DNA of 64,000 nucleotides from JAAYCI01 sp031551695 (GTDB taxonomy: Bacteria > Bacillota > Clostridia > Oscillospirales > Ruminococcaceae), in assembly GCA_031551695.1 (NCBI GenBank), contig JAVBNG010000009.1, positions 1 to 64,000 on the forward strand, read 5' to 3'. Below, piece after piece: positions 53,403 to 61,225 of the stretch (position 1 is the first letter of the stretch; every line of letters begins with the position of its first letter). Below the pieces are notes generated by a model that searched no databases, was not told where the DNA came from, and saw only the letters and a program-made list of their open reading frames with translations. Both the position numbers and the translations under genes were made by a program.

Positions 53403-53843
53403 GTGAAAAACACAACTGAATTCAGCGAAAAACCGTTCAGCAAAGCGCTGATGATCCCTTCCGAGGACATCGCCGCCGCCGAACAAAAACGCCGGACCGT
53501 CATAGACGAAAAAGCCATGAAGCGCATCGCCTCCGAAGCTTTGCGCCAGGTGGACGGCATCCTGGGCTTTGAAGGAAACCTTGCCGACGTCATCAAAAGC
53601 GGCGGCCACGACGATTTGCTGGGCCTTGCAGTGGACATTGCGGACGACGGCAAGGTTTCCGTCGCGGCAAAAATCATCACCGAGTACGGCAAAAACATCC
53701 CGCAGATCGTGTCCTATGCCAAAATTCACCTTGCCCAGGCAGTGGAAAGCCTTTCCGGCCTTACGCTGGACAACTTTGAAGTGGAAGTGGCCGACACCAT
53801 GACCCGCGACGAATACCGCGCCAAAAACACCAAGGCCCACTGA
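53403..53843 (+). CDS. Asp23/Gls24 family protein, copy 2
   Basis: 146 residues from GTG 53403, eight bases after AAAGGA. Core: ALRQVDGILGFEGNLADVI near 42, VSVAAKIITEYGKNIPQIV near 80 and LDNFEVEVADTMTRDEYR near 122. Belongs with the copy at 54716-55174 (EYGKN-I/V-P motif). Followed 15 bases later by an AmaP-like membrane anchor gene, the partner used by Asp23 in staphylococci. Confidence 0.87.
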   Translation: MKNTTEFSEKPFSKALMIPSEDIAAAEQKRRTVIDEKAMKRIASEALRQVDGILGFEGNLADVIKSGGHDDLLGLAVDIADDGKVSVAAKIITEYGKNIPQIVSYAKIHLAQAVESLSGLTLDNFEVEVADTMTRDEYRAKNTKAH

Positions 53844-53858
53844 CGAAAGGAGAACATC

Positions 53859-54437
53859 ATGAAAGTCCTCTCCCGCATCCTCTTGGTCCTCGTGGTGCTG
53901 TGCATGGCGGCCGGGCTTGTGGCGCTGCTGTCCCTCACCACCTTCGCAGCCCGGTTCCCGTGGCTCACGGCTCTGGTGCATCCCTTTTTTGCGCGCTACC
54001 CCTGGCTGCCCATGGCTCTGGCCGTGGAGGTGCTGGTGCTGCTGGCCCTGTGCGTTTTGGCCATCGTTTTGGCCGTGTCACGCCCCACCGGCCGCGGCCA
54101 CTTTACCATCCACCGCAAAATGGGAAAAATCGAAATCAGCAAGCAAAGCATTGAGTCGGCAGCCTGCGAGCTTCTCTCCACCGTTGAAGGCTTGAAGCGC
54201 TATGCCGTGCAAGTGACCGGCACCCCGAAGGAAAACCGTGTAAAGCTGGCTGTCTCCTTTGAACCCCAAAACGGCGCCGACATGACAAAGCTTGCCGCCG
54301 CCGCCCAGGACGCTGTGCAAAACGGCCTTGCCCACTCCCTAGGGGTAGACGTGCAAAGCGTTCACGTCCTGATACGCGAATGCCCGGCAAAAGAGGCCCC
54401 GGCGCCCCAATACGCCCAGGTGCCGCGCGTCATTTAG
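53859..54437 (+). CDS. amaP: AmaP-like Asp23 membrane anchor
   Basis: 192 residues, ATG 53859 after AAAGGAG. Two hydrophobic helices (residues about 5-28 and 50-75) separated by a short loop, then a cytoplasmic domain of about 115 residues with GKIEISKQSIESAACELLSTVEGL, itself Asp23-like. This matches alkaline-shock response anchor proteins that hold Asp23 at the membrane. It is flanked by Asp23 genes on both sides. Confidence 0.85.
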   Translation: MKVLSRILLVLVVLCMAAGLVALLSLTTFAARFPWLTALVHPFFARYPWLPMALAVEVLVLLALCVLAIVLAVSRPTGRGHFTIHRKMGKIEISKQSIESAACELLSTVEGLKRYAVQVTGTPKENRVKLAVSFEPQNGADMTKLAAAAQDAVQNGLAHSLGVDVQSVHVLIRECPAKEAPAPQYAQVPRVI

Positions 54438-54458
54438 CGGCCAAACAGGAGGTTCCCC

Positions 54459-54662
54459 ATGATCAACATCATCTCGCGCATCCTGCCCGAAAGCATCCGC
54501 CCCTACACCGGCCGCATCGTGCTTACGGTTCTGGGGCTGGCCATCGCCATCTCGTTTTTGCTGCTGGGCTTTTGGCGCACCGTTTTACTGGTGGCGCTGG
54601 CTGCCGCGGGCTTTTTGCTCGGCAAATATGAAGACGGCGCATTTTCTTTCGGCAGGCGCTAA
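54459..54662 (+). CDS. DUF2273 small membrane protein
   Basis: 67 residues, ATG 54459 after AGGAGG. Two short hydrophobic helices (IVLTVLGLAIAISFLLLGFW and VLLVALAAAGFLLG) separated by RT, then GKYEDG, the usual DUF2273 ending. DUF2273 genes regularly lie between amaP and asp23. Confidence 0.87.
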   Translation: MINIISRILPESIRPYTGRIVLTVLGLAIAISFLLLGFWRTVLLVALAAAGFLLGKYEDGAFSFGRR

Positions 54663-54715
54663 CCTGCTTTCCACACCCACAGTTTTAAAAATAGATTACA
54701 GGAGGCTCATCCATC

Positions 54716-55174
54716 ATGGACAAAACCGAAACCAGCACCACCCTGCGCAAGGAACTTAGCTTCAACGAAAAGGTCATCAAAAAAATAGCCGGCCTTGCCA
54801 CGGACGAAGTGCCCGGTGTGCTCACGGCCACAGGCGGCTTCATCGGCGGCCTTACGGACCGTGTCCGCTCGGCAGACACCACCAAGGGCATCGACGCCGA
54901 CGTGGGCAAACAGCAGGTCGCCCTGGATTTGAACGTCATTTGCGAATACGGCAAAAACGTGCCCCTTATTTTCGACATGGTGGGCGAAAAAGTGGCCAAG
55001 GCCCTGAAAGACATGACCGGCCTTGACCTTGTGGAGCTGAACATGCACGTGGACGACGTGCTGCGCAAGGACGAGTTCAACGACCTGCACACCAAAATGA
55101 CGGCGGACCGCGCCGAAACCAAGGACTACACCGTCACCTCCCCGCAAAAGGAGCCTGAACAGCGGGTGCAATAG
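54716..55174 (+). CDS. Asp23/Gls24 family protein, copy 3
   Basis: 152 residues, ATG 54716 with AGGAGG ten bases upstream. Typical core: IAGLATDEVPGVLTATGG near 25, DVGKQQVALDLNVICEYGKN near 62 and LVELNMHVDDVLRKDEF near 103, with a polar tail. Closest in layout to classic Asp23. Ends at a strong terminator. Confidence 0.92.
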   Translation: MDKTETSTTLRKELSFNEKVIKKIAGLATDEVPGVLTATGGFIGGLTDRVRSADTTKGIDADVGKQQVALDLNVICEYGKNVPLIFDMVGEKVAKALKDMTGLDLVELNMHVDDVLRKDEFNDLHTKMTADRAETKDYTVTSPQKEPEQRVQ

Positions 55175-55188
55175 TGCCCGCATTCAAC

Positions 55189-55224
55189 AAAAACCCCCGC
55201 AGGCGCGCGCCTGCGGGGGTTTTT
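55189..55224. terminator. Bidirectional terminator between convergent Asp23 genes
   Basis: Perfect 16-bp stem from AAAAACCCCCGCAGGC (55189-55204), loop GCGC, to 55209-55224; T-rich on both outgoing strands. Confidence 0.93.
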
Positions 55225-55279
55225 GTGTTGCGAAGGTAAAACACACCGCGCCGGCGCGGCTCAGACTTTCACTATGCCC

Positions 55280-55732
55280 CTAATGCCGCAGCTTTGTTTG
55301 GCGGTATTTGTCTTCGAATGCGCCGCGGGGCATGATGTCCGCCACATCTATCAGCACTTCGCAAACATTGCTTTGTGCCATCTCCTCTACGGCGTCCGTC
55401 ACGTTCTCGGCCACTTCGCGCACCAGCTCAGCGGTGTCCCAGCCCACGTCCGCTATAATGTCGGCTTCTATTTTCACGCCGCCTTCTTTTGAAATATGCA
55501 CGTTCACGGCCGCCGATAGGTCCTCGTCTGAGCGCACCACGTCGTCGTAGATGTCCACAAGACCCAACACGCCGTACACTTCGCCAATTGCCTCGGCAGC
55601 GGCCTGGCGCACGGCCTCGCGCTGTTCGCGGCCGTTTTCGGCCAGCTCGTCGTAGTACGGGTCCGCCGGGAAGAAATACCCGTTATAGGCCGCGCCGGTT
55701 TGCTGCTTGTTGTGTTTTTCTTTCCTGTCCAT
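55280..55732 (-). CDS. Asp23/Gls24 family protein, copy 4
   Basis: 150 residues, ATG 55732 after GAGGAG. Tyr/Pro-rich lead (NGYFFPADPYYDE), core GEVYGVLGLVDIYDDVV near 50, VKIEADIIADVGWDTAELV near 85 and an end with FEDKYR. Same subgroup as copy 1. It faces the Asp23-AmaP module across a shared terminator. No convincing promoter: a TATAAT upstream has TTGACA only 11 bases before it. Confidence 0.85.
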   Translation of the reverse strand: MDRKEKHNKQQTGAAYNGYFFPADPYYDELAENGREQREAVRQAAAEAIGEVYGVLGLVDIYDDVVRSDEDLSAAVNVHISKEGGVKIEADIIADVGWDTAELVREVAENVTDAVEEMAQSNVCEVLIDVADIMPRGAFEDKYRQTKLRH

Positions 55733-55885
55733 TTTTGTCTCCTCATTTTTCGCCTGTCAATGGCAAATTCAGTGGGAAAGTTGTACCTCAATTATACAAA
55801 AGCACCTTGTCAAAAAGTATCGAAAACAGCCGCCGAGCGAACAACCGGCACAGCAGGACAGGCACAGAAAAAAGTGGCGTGCTCC

Positions 55886-55922
55886 AAAAAAAGAGACGTT
55901 CCCCTTTTAAGGAAACGTCTCT
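55886..55922 (-). terminator. Terminator of the riboside ABC transporter operon
   Basis: On the minus strand AGAGACGTTTCC pairs with GGAACGTCTCT (one bulge) around a TTAAAAGG loop, followed by seven T residues. Confidence 0.85.
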
Positions 55923-55959
55923 CTTTAATACGTGTTTTGCGCAAAATACAGGGCCGGTC

Positions 55960-57483
55960 CTACTCCTCATCCCCTTCGCGGATACCCGCCATCAGGGGGC
56001 CCAGCTTTTCACGGCTGGCCTCCGCCTGTGGAACAATGCCCATATTTTCGCCCTCGTACATCACCAAAATGCGGTCCGAAAGCTCAATCAGCTCGTCCAG
56101 CTCTGTGCTCACCATCAGCACGGCGGTGCCGTTATCGCGCTGCTTCACCATCTGGCTCTGGATGTACTTCGTCGCGCCAATGTCAAGGCCGCGGCTTGGG
56201 TGCACCGCAATCAGCACGTCGGGCGAACGGTCCAGCTCGCGCCCAACCACCAATTTCTGCTGGTTGCCGCCGGAAAGGTTCTGGGCGGACTCCTTCGAGT
56301 TCGGCGTTTTCACATTGTACACTTCCACAATCTCGTCACTGTGCTTGCCAATCTTTTTCCAGTTCAGCAAGCCCTTATTCGAGTACAACGCCTCTTTGTA
56401 CGCCACCAATATCACGTTTTCTTCCAGGTTCATCCGCCCCACCATGCCGAACTTGTGGCGGTCCTCCGGAATGTGGGAGACATTCAGCTTCAAAATCTCC
56501 CGCGCGTTCAGGCTTGTGGCGTTCACGCCGTTGTAGTAAAACTCGCCGGACGCCACCTTGCGCAGGCCCGTCAGGCACTGGATCAGCTCGCTTTGGCCAT
56601 TGCCGTCCACACCGCATATGCCCAAAATCTCGCCGCCGCACACGTCGAAGCTCATGTCCTGCACGGCCGGCAGGCCCAAGTCGTTCATGGCGGTCAGGTT
56701 CTTAACAGACAGCTTTACCCCGCACAGCTGGCAGGGCGCTTTTTCCGTGGTCAGCTGCACGTCCTTGCCCACCATCAGCGTGGCCAGGTGGTTGCGGTCC
56801 TTCACTTCGCTGATTTTCACCGTCGCTTCCACCTTGCCCACGCGCAGCACGGTGCAGCGGTCGCAAATGCGCATAATCTCATTCAGCTTGTGGCTGATGA
56901 AAATCACGGTGCGGCCCTCGTTCTTCAAGGACGTCATCACGTCAAACAGACCGTCGATCTCCCCCGGCGTCAGCACGGCGGTGGGCTCGTCCAAAATCAG
57001 CAGCTTCGCCTCGCGGTACAGCGCCTTTAAAATCTCCACGCGCTGCTGCTGGCCCACGGAAAGGCTTTCCACCTTCGCCCACGGGTCAATTTCCATATTG
57101 TACCGTTTACCAAGTTCGGTAAACTTCGCCGCGGCGGCGTTCAGGTCCAGCACTTCCTTGTTTTCCTTCAGCCCCAGCACCACGTTCTCGATAACGGTAA
57201 GCACCGGGATAAGCATAAAGTGCTGGTGCACCATGCCGATGCCAAGAGCGATGGCGTCTTTCGGCTGGGTGATGTTCACAAGCTTGCCGTCGAAGTAAAT
57301 CTCGCCCTCGTAGCTGTCGTACAAGCCGTACAGGCAGTTCATCAGCGTGGATTTCCCCGCGCCGTTCTCGCCCAGCATGGCGTGCACTTCGCCCTTTTCC
57401 ACAGTAAGGTTCACATCAGCATTCGCAATTACAGGGCCAAAGCGTTTGGTGATATGCCTCATCTCTACAATGTTTTCGGCCAT
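55960..57483 (-). CDS. BMP-type riboside ABC transporter, ATP-binding protein
   Basis: 507 residues with two fused ABC domains, as in nucleoside importers of the NupO/YufO and RbsA type. Domain 1 Walker A GENGAGKST near 38, Q-loop HQHFM, signature LSVGQQQR, Walker B LLILDEPTAVLTPGE. Domain 2 GVDGNGQSEL near 282 (degenerate Walker A), signature NLSGGNQQK. ATG 57483 follows GGGGGG; longer frames overlap the permease. Transport specificity (nucleosides) is inferred from the BMP partner. Confidence 0.92.
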   Translation of the reverse strand: MAENIVEMRHITKRFGPVIANADVNLTVEKGEVHAMLGENGAGKSTLMNCLYGLYDSYEGEIYFDGKLVNITQPKDAIALGIGMVHQHFMLIPVLTVIENVVLGLKENKEVLDLNAAAAKFTELGKRYNMEIDPWAKVESLSVGQQQRVEILKALYREAKLLILDEPTAVLTPGEIDGLFDVMTSLKNEGRTVIFISHKLNEIMRICDRCTVLRVGKVEATVKISEVKDRNHLATLMVGKDVQLTTEKAPCQLCGVKLSVKNLTAMNDLGLPAVQDMSFDVCGGEILGICGVDGNGQSELIQCLTGLRKVASGEFYYNGVNATSLNAREILKLNVSHIPEDRHKFGMVGRMNLEENVILVAYKEALYSNKGLLNWKKIGKHSDEIVEVYNVKTPNSKESAQNLSGGNQQKLVVGRELDRSPDVLIAVHPSRGLDIGATKYIQSQMVKQRDNGTAVLMVSTELDELIELSDRILVMYEGENMGIVPQAEASREKLGPLMAGIREGDEE

Positions 57484-57496
57484 TCGCTTTCCCCCC

Positions 57497-58414
57497 TTAC
57501 TCTTTGCGGTACGGCTGGCCGCTGCTTGCCGGTTTGTTACTGCGTTTGGCAAACACGCACAGCGCGATGATGGTGATGGCGTAGGGCAGCATATTCAGGA
57601 ACTGGTAGTACGTGCCGATGCTGGTGGTCAGCAGGCGGTACTTCAGCGCGTCCGCCGCGCCGAACAAAATAGCGGCCAGCAGCACGCCCACCGGCGAGTA
57701 GTTCCCAAACACGGTGACTGCCAGCGCCATAAAGCCCTTGCCGCTCACCATGCCTTCAATAAACCCGCTGGACAGGCCGATGGACACGAAGGACCCGGCC
57801 AGGCCCGCCATGGCGCCCGCGAAAATCAGCGTGCCGTAGCGGATGCGGAACACGTTGATGCCCACAGTGTCGGCGGCCTTGGGGTTTTCGCCCACGCCGC
57901 GCACCTTCAGGCCCGTGTTGGTTTTGTTCAGCACAAACCAGCACACCGGCACCATCAAAAACGCGAAATACACCGGCCAGCTCCAGCTGAACAGCAGCGG
58001 CCCTACCACAGGCAGTTCCGCCATGGCTTTCGGGAACACCGCCTGGTAAGCCGGCACGCTTTTCACGCCGGAAAGCAGCAGGCGGTTCAGAGTAACGGTG
58101 AGGCCGCCGGCAAAAATGTTGAACGCGGTGCCCACAACGATCTGGTTCGAGCGCAGGGTGATGGTGAAGAACCCAAAAATGCAGCCCGAAATAATGCCGC
58201 CGATGACGGCATACAAAGCGCCCATGGTGGGGTTGGCGAAGGAGTTTGACCCCACGCACCCCAGCACGGCGCCCACCAGCATAATACCCTCGGTGCCGAT
58301 GTTGACGATGCCCGCCCGCTCGCTGAACACAAGGCCCAACGCGGCCAGCAGCAGCGGCACGGCGGTGCGCAGGTCTGCCTGCAGGAAGTTCGTGATAAAA
58401 TCTAATATTTGCAT
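57497..58414 (-). CDS. BMP-type riboside ABC transporter, permease 2
   Basis: 305 residues, about nine membrane helices. Family motif segment ERAGIVNIGTEGIMLVGAV near 32 and GKGFMALAVTVFGNYSPVG near 227 match NupQ/YufQ-type permeases. The start overlaps the end of permease 1, indicating coupled translation. Confidence 0.92.
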   Translation of the reverse strand: MQILDFITNFLQADLRTAVPLLLAALGLVFSERAGIVNIGTEGIMLVGAVLGCVGSNSFANPTMGALYAVIGGIISGCIFGFFTITLRSNQIVVGTAFNIFAGGLTVTLNRLLLSGVKSVPAYQAVFPKAMAELPVVGPLLFSWSWPVYFAFLMVPVCWFVLNKTNTGLKVRGVGENPKAADTVGINVFRIRYGTLIFAGAMAGLAGSFVSIGLSSGFIEGMVSGKGFMALAVTVFGNYSPVGVLLAAILFGAADALKYRLLTTSIGTYYQFLNMLPYAITIIALCVFAKRSNKPASSGQPYRKE

Positions 58415-59499
58415 TATGCCACGCCCTCCTTTTTGTGGAAGAGCCTTGCGACCACAAATTTGCCGCCGTTCGCAAACCAGGTGAACAACTCGCGGGAAAC
58501 GGCAAACAGGATGATCATGCCCTGGATCATGTAAATGGAAGCGTTCGGCACCTGCGCCAGCATCTCCATCTTCTTGCCGCCGGCGTTCAGCGCGCCAAAC
58601 AGCACCGCCGACGCCACCATGCCCGCCGGATGGCAGTTGCCAAGCAAAGCCACCGCAATGCCGGAAAAGCCGAAGTTGGCGGAGAAGGTGTCGGTGAAAA
58701 AGTAGTTCAGGCCAATGATTTGCACAATGCCGCCAACGCCGGAAAAGCCGCCGGCCAGAAACATGGATAAAATGCTGTTGGTGCGGATGTTCATGCCGGA
58801 ATAGCGCCCGGCGTTCATGTTCATGCCAATCACGCGCATCTCATAGCCGCGCGTGGTGCGCCACATGAAAAGGTAGTAGATCAGCACGCCGATAAGCGCC
58901 AGCACAATGCCAAGGTGCACACGGCTGGGCGAGGGGAAAATGCGCGGCAAAATGCTGGTTTCCAGCACTTGCGTCATGCGCGGCGCGGCGCCGGCCGTGG
59001 AATCGCGGAAGGGCGCGTTGTTCACGCAAAAGCTGGCAAATTCCAGCGCGATATAGTTCAGCATGATGGTGGTGATGAGCTCGGACGCGCCGAACTTCAT
59101 TTTCAAAACACCCACCAGCAGGCCGTATAGCGCGCCACCCAAAAAGCCCGCCGCAAGGGTGACGATCACGTGTATCACAATGGGCAAATGCAAATGGGCG
59201 CCCACAATAGAGCCGGTGATGGCGCCGATGGTCAGCTGCCCTTCAGCGCCCAGATTGATCATGCCGCAGCGGTACGCAATGGCGTAGCTTATGGCGCAGA
59301 ACAAAAGCGGGGTCACTTGTATCAGTGTTTCCGAAAAAGCGTTGAGGTCGCCAAAAGAGCCTTTAAAAAGGCTTTTATATGCAAGTCCCACATCGTACCC
59401 CATTGCCGCAAGGAAAATGGCGCCGAGCAGGAAGGCCACAATAACACTTAAAACCGGAAACCCGACACTTTTCAAGCCCTTTTTAACTCTGTCTCCCAA
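58414..59499 (-). CDS. BMP-type riboside ABC transporter, permease 1
   Basis: 361 residues, about ten membrane helices, NupP/YufP type. YRCGMINLGAEGQLTIGAI near 71 is the conserved loop; NFGFSGIAVALLGNCHPAG near 265 follows. Lies 166 bases after the BMP lipoprotein gene, with a large stem-loop between. Confidence 0.92.
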   Translation of the reverse strand: MGDRVKKGLKSVGFPVLSVIVAFLLGAIFLAAMGYDVGLAYKSLFKGSFGDLNAFSETLIQVTPLLFCAISYAIAYRCGMINLGAEGQLTIGAITGSIVGAHLHLPIVIHVIVTLAAGFLGGALYGLLVGVLKMKFGASELITTIMLNYIALEFASFCVNNAPFRDSTAGAAPRMTQVLETSILPRIFPSPSRVHLGIVLALIGVLIYYLFMWRTTRGYEMRVIGMNMNAGRYSGMNIRTNSILSMFLAGGFSGVGGIVQIIGLNYFFTDTFSANFGFSGIAVALLGNCHPAGMVASAVLFGALNAGGKKMEMLAQVPNASIYMIQGMIILFAVSRELFTWFANGGKFVVARLFHKKEGVA

Positions 59500-59584
59500 T
59501 GTCTATCCCTCCATGGTCACACAGCAAGGTTTCAAGTATACGGGTGAACGAACAGGGTTTGGAAAGGTTTAACGAACCATTTGT

Positions 59585-59651
59585 AAAAAAAGCGGGGGCC
59601 TGTTCCGTTCCAAAGTAATCGAAGATTACTTTCACGCACGAACAGGCCCCC
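59585..59651 (-). terminator. Long stem-loop terminator/attenuator between BMP and permease genes
   Basis: Outer 12-bp stem GGGGGCCTGTTC (59594-59605) with 59640-59651, and an inner 9-bp stem around GATTACTTT with loop GAA. On the minus strand it ends in a run of seven T residues. It probably lets the binding protein be made in excess of the membrane components. Confidence 0.85.
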
Positions 59652-59665
59652 AAATGCTAAGGCAA

Positions 59666-60745
59666 TTAGATGGTGGTGTCGATGGTAATCTCGCCGGCGG
59701 CAAGTTTCTCCATCACTTCAGCCACCTTGGATTTCACGTCGTCGGAGACGTCCGGGTTCATCCAGTCGGTCACATACACAACGCCCTTGTTGGCGCCGTA
59801 GGTCTCCACCTCGGTGGGGGCAAAGGTACCGGCGGCAAACGCCGTGCCGGTCACTTCATAGGCAATGGCAACGTCCTTCACCACAATCACCTGGGTGGTG
59901 GTGGGGGCGCTTTCGTCCTGGCCCAGGCCGCAGCCGATGGCCATGGCGCCTTTTTCTTCCGCGGCTTCCATCACGCCCACGCTGGCGTCGTTCGCCATGG
60001 GGGTAACCACGTCGCAGCCGCTCTCGATGAGGGAGATGGCGGTCTCTTTGGCCTGGTTCACGTCGGTGAAGCTGCCGGTGTTGATGCGCTGGGCTTCAAC
60101 GTTGGTGCCGTAGTTCTCGTTCACATAGTCAACGCCCTGCTGGAAGCCGGAGGAACCCAGCTTGATGGGGTTGATTTCCATGCCGCCAACAAAGCCAACC
60201 TTGCCGCTCTCGCTAAGCAGCGCGGCGATAACGCCCTGCATAAAGCCCTGCTCTTCGTCGGCAATGCGCACGCTGATGAAGTTGCCGTCAACAATGGTGC
60301 CGTTGATCTGGATGAAGGTGGTGTCGGGGAAATCCGCCGCCACAGGGGTGCACAGGTCCTGGTAGCTGTTGGTGGTGAGGTAGATCAGGTTGTAGCCCTC
60401 GGAAGCAAAGGTACGCGCGGCTTCGGGAGCGTCGGCATCGGCCACGTTCTCCACAAAGTTGGTCTCGTAGCCAATCTTCTCAAGGCCCATCAGGCCGTTG
60501 TACTGGGTCTCGTTCCAGTTGCCGTCGTTGATGGCGCCGCCAAAAATGGCAGCAACCTTCATGCCTGCGGCGCCGGTGGCGGTGCTCTCGGCGGGCTCAG
60601 TGGCCTCGGCGCCCTCTTCCGAGGAAGCGGCCACGGTGGATTCGGCCGGGGCGGCAGCTTCGCTGCTGCTGGTGGAACCACCGCAGGCGGCCAGCATGGC
60701 CATCATGGTAAGCAAAGCCAGAATGAGTGCAATACTTTTCTTCAT
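59666..60745 (-). CDS. BMP family substrate-binding lipoprotein
   Basis: 359 residues, ATG 60745 after AAGGAGAG. Lipoprotein signal peptide with lipobox LAAC (Cys near 21), then a Ser/Ala/Glu-rich linker to about 60. BMP domain: KVAAIFGGAINDGNWNETQ near 63, ADADAPEAARTFASEGYNLI, GKVGFVGGMEINPIKLG near 180. Homologues bind purine nucleosides; the ligand here is inferred. Confidence 0.92.
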   Translation of the reverse strand: MKKSIALILALLTMMAMLAACGGSTSSSEAAAPAESTVAASSEEGAEATEPAESTATGAAGMKVAAIFGGAINDGNWNETQYNGLMGLEKIGYETNFVENVADADAPEAARTFASEGYNLIYLTTNSYQDLCTPVAADFPDTTFIQINGTIVDGNFISVRIADEEQGFMQGVIAALLSESGKVGFVGGMEINPIKLGSSGFQQGVDYVNENYGTNVEAQRINTGSFTDVNQAKETAISLIESGCDVVTPMANDASVGVMEAAEEKGAMAIGCGLGQDESAPTTTQVIVVKDVAIAYEVTGTAFAAGTFAPTEVETYGANKGVVYVTDWMNPDVSDDVKSKVAEVMEKLAAGEITIDTTI

Positions 60746-60817
60746 CTAATCTCTCCTTAAAATGTTTTCTTTCGGTCCTCTGGTTTGTGCGGCGCAGTTT
60801 ACACCGCCATACCTAAT

Positions 60818-60846
60818 AAATTACCACATGAAGGTTCCGATTTCAA
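60818..60846 (-). promoter_or_regulatory. Candidate BMP promoter
   Basis: Minus strand TTGAAA (60841-60846), 17-base spacer, TAATTT (60818-60823). The -10 is weak. Confidence 0.35.
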
Positions 60847-61161
60847 TAGCCGTGTTCACAATTTGGCAGTTTGCCAAAAACGCGAAACGTCGCACGGTTC
60901 TCGCCCTGGCCGCCCATTATTTCTCACTTTTCACAATTCGATAACAATTTGCGCGATAACATGGATTTTATTGCATTATCGTTAAAATTTTACCGTGACG
61001 GCGCCGCACCGGCAAACCTGCCGCCCCATGGAAATTTTTGTGAAATTGCCGGAAAAACTGCTTCCGGCGCTTATTATTGTCCTTGTTTGGCGGACAGTTT
61101 TCCCGTGAAAAACGGGATGGCAAACCGGTTTGCCGGCAACCCTTCATGCCATAAAAATGCC

Positions 61162-61187
61162 AAAAAAAGAAAGCGCAATGCGCTTTC
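61162..61187 (-). terminator. Terminator after pyruvate kinase gene
   Basis: Stem GAAAGCGC/GCGCTTTC (61169-61187) followed on the minus strand by seven T residues. Confidence 0.85.
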
Positions 61188-61225
61188 CCATAATATGAAT
61201 TCGGCCACCCGCGGCGGCTCCGCGC

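Larger units (their letters stand above)
60746..61225. other. 480-base regulatory gap between BMP and pyruvate kinase genes
   Basis: No gene seen. It contains the BMP promoter candidate, an upstream palindrome TTTGGCA-GTT-TGCCAAA (60862-60878), two CGATAACA copies with a 15-base period (60939-60946, 60954-60961), GGCAAACCTGCC (61011-61022), a perfect 16-base palindrome GGCAAACCGGTTTGCC (61119-61134), and the pyk terminator. I looked for a purine riboswitch on the minus strand and did not find its core. Confidence 0.6.

Noticed and set aside
55489..57030. 513-codon plus-strand open frame
   Set aside because: Shadow of the ABC ATP-binding gene and its terminator region.
60746..60950. Purine riboswitch ahead of the BMP gene
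   Set aside because: Expected from related operons, but the conserved core is absent on the minus strand.
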